Shown piece by piece: positions 63,009 to 64,000 of a stretch of DNA of 64,000 bases (the first letter of the stretch is position 1; each line of letters opens with the position of its first letter). Both the position numbers and the translations under genes were made by a program. The notes beneath the pieces were generated by a model. That model ran no database searches, had not been told where the DNA came from, and worked only from the letters and a program-made list of their open reading frames with translations. The stretch is from Silanimonas lenta DSM 16282 (lineage in GTDB: Bacteria; Pseudomonadota; Gammaproteobacteria; Xanthomonadales; Xanthomonadaceae): contig NZ_AUBD01000005.1 in the NCBI RefSeq assembly GCF_000429065.1, positions 1-64,000 on the forward strand, written 5' to 3'.

Positions 63009-63855
63009 CCGCGGCCACCGGCCGCACCCCGAGGCGGATCACCCGCCGCTGGTCGGCCTCCAGCACGGTGAAGCGGAAACCGGCACCGTCGAAGGTCTCG
63101 CCGGGCTCGGGCAGGTGGCCGATGCCGGCCACCACGAAGCCACCCACGGTATCGAACTCGTCATCCGGCAGGCCGGCGGCGAAGCGTTCGTTGAACTCCT
63201 CGATCGGCGTCACCGCCTCCACCACCCAGCTGCCATCGCCGGCCACCGCGATCCCGGCGCCTTCCGGCTCGGCCTCGTCGTGTTCGTCGTCGATGTCGCC
63301 GACGATCTGCTCCAGCACGTCCTCGATGGTGACGAGACCGGTCACGCCGCCGTGCTCGTCCACCACGATGGCCATGTGGTTGCGCGAGGCGCGGAACTCG
63401 CGCAGCAGCACGTCGAGGCGCTTACCCTCCGACACCAGCAGGGCGGGGCGCAGCAGCTCGCGCACGTCCTGCACGGCGTTGTCCTCGACGATGCCGCGCA
63501 GCAGGTCCTTCGCCAGCAGGATGCCGAGGATGTCGTCGCGGTCGTTGCCATGCACCGGGAAGCGCGAGTGCCCGCTCTCCACCACCTGCCGCATCAGGTC
63601 GAGCAGGCGCAGGCCGGCGGGCAGCGAGACCATCTGCGCCCGCGGCACCATCACGTCGGCCACGGTCATGGCCGACACGGCGAGCGCGCCCTCGAGCATG
63701 CCCAGGGTGTCGCTTTCGATGATGCCGTTGCGGCGGGCGTCGCGCAGGATCTCGATGAGGTCCTCGCGGTTGCGGGGCTCACCCGAGAAGGCATGCGACA
63801 GGCGTTCGAGCCAGGAGCGCTTCTCGGGCAGGGGACTGGAATCGTCCTCGGACAT
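62989..63855 (-). CDS. corC: CorC/HlyC family protein (YbeX)
   Basis: The 288-residue protein has a CBS pair (about residues 65-190, MVPRAQMVSLPAG ... HSRFPVHGNDRDDILGILLAKDLL and GGVTGLVTIEDVLEQIVGDIDDEHD) and a C-terminal CorC_HlyC domain (about residues 205-285, DGSWVVEAVTPIEEFNERF ... DEFDTVGGFVVAGIGHLP). No membrane segment is present, so it is the YbeX type. YbeX has been tied to Mg2+ handling and ribosome maturation. ybeY lies 106 bases upstream on the same strand. Confidence 0.93.
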   Translation of the reverse strand: MSEDDSSPLPEKRSWLERLSHAFSGEPRNREDLIEILRDARRNGIIESDTLGMLEGALAVSAMTVADVMVPRAQMVSLPAGLRLLDLMRQVVESGHSRFPVHGNDRDDILGILLAKDLLRGIVEDNAVQDVRELLRPALLVSEGKRLDVLLREFRASRNHMAIVVDEHGGVTGLVTIEDVLEQIVGDIDDEHDEAEPEGAGIAVAGDGSWVVEAVTPIEEFNERFAAGLPDDEFDTVGGFVVAGIGHLPEPGETFDGAGFRFTVLEADQRRVIRLGVRPVAADADAAA

Positions 63856-63961
63856 TCAGGCCAGACGGATGCCCTCGACGGAGGGCGCAGGCCGCGGAGT
63901 GTAGCCCAAGCCCCGTGACACTTCCGGTGGAGGCCAGATCTGCGCCGTGGCGCGGGCCGGC

Positions 63962-64000
63962 TCAGCGTCCGGCGTAGGGGTCGGGGATGCCGAGCCGGGC
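63962..64000 (-). CDS. ybeY: YbeY endoribonuclease, C-terminal end only (partial)
   Basis: The last 13 codons to the stop at 63962-63964 translate as ARLGIPDPYAGR. RLGIxDPY is the kind of ending seen on YbeY, the 16S rRNA 3'-end maturation and quality-control ribonuclease. The position immediately upstream of corC matches the conserved ybeZ-ybeY-ybeX order. The zinc site lies beyond the window, so the call rests on the tail and synteny. Confidence 0.65.
   Translation of the reverse strand, partial: ARLGIPDPYAGR

Overview
The window is very GC-rich (roughly 70% by eye) and densely packed, with many 1-4 bp start/stop overlaps. Gene content and order point to a gammaproteobacterium of the Xanthomonadales (Lysobacterales), probably Lysobacteraceae/Xanthomonadaceae. 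The main reasons are the lptD-surA-pdxA-rsmA-apaG-apaH block, lgt-thyA-folA, oxyR divergent from ahpC-ahpF, a split pntAA/pntAB/pntB transhydrogenase, and a ybeY-corC block. Genus cannot be fixed from the sequence. Nearly everything is chromosomal housekeeping. No tRNA, rRNA, CRISPR array, prophage or origin was recognised, and apart from the insertion-sequence region at the left edge no stretch over 300 bases lacks a gene.

Layout. 1-1219 is a pile-up of three IS3-family insertion sequences: an incomplete element (1-355) has interrupted a second (356-1084), which itself abuts the tail of a third in opposite orientation (1085-1219). 1221-3993 holds a putative outer-membrane protein, the redox chaperone Hsp33 and the glycan polymerase MtgA. 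3945-5353 is a compact arsenic operon (arsR-arsC-aquaporin) with a palindromic operator candidate. 5416-8650 carries a polyprenyl-phosphate glycosyltransferase, a CBS protein, an AIM24 protein and a DUF533/TerB-like protein. 8820-14506 is a forward run dgkA-rlmI-(GAF-GGDEF-EAL)-lgt-thyA-folA, meeting at its stop codon the reverse run lptD-surA-pdxA-rsmA-apaG-apaH (21162-14507). 21235-23730 holds msrB and a reverse operon of a BtuM-like vitamin B12 transporter, a cobalamin adenosyltransferase and a histone-deacetylase-like hydrolase. 23831-26202 carries two ubiquinone hydroxylases; 26219-30097 a reverse glnS-lipoprotein-deaminase-rlmM run.

30266-34771 has a 7TM receptor-like protein with a degenerate GGDEF end, a GST, a DMT exporter and a small membrane-anchored unknown. 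34768-38162 is the peroxide regulon: oxyR, an OxyR site with canonical spacing, ahpC and ahpF. 38250-43142 has an orphan Pycsar-effector-like membrane protein, prmC, a CPA2 antiporter, a secreted amidohydrolase and a beta-barrel-like protein. 43190-50007 carries dxs, a receiver-like unknown, an HNH nuclease, a proline iminopeptidase, and an overlapping nitroreductase-exonuclease-NUDIX operon. 50122-55342 has a DUF1631 protein and the proton-translocating transhydrogenase. 55397-60057 is a TonB-dependent receptor divergent from a Tat-exported PhoD. 60199-64000 has sufT, corA, a DUF4105 membrane protein, corC and the last codons of ybeY.

No complete new system stands out. The best leads are the BtuM/adenosyltransferase/HDAC-like operon, the Pycsar-effector-like gene without a visible cyclase, the DUF1631 protein with its basic C-terminal domain, the degenerate cyclic-di-GMP and receiver-like proteins, and the nested insertion sequences.
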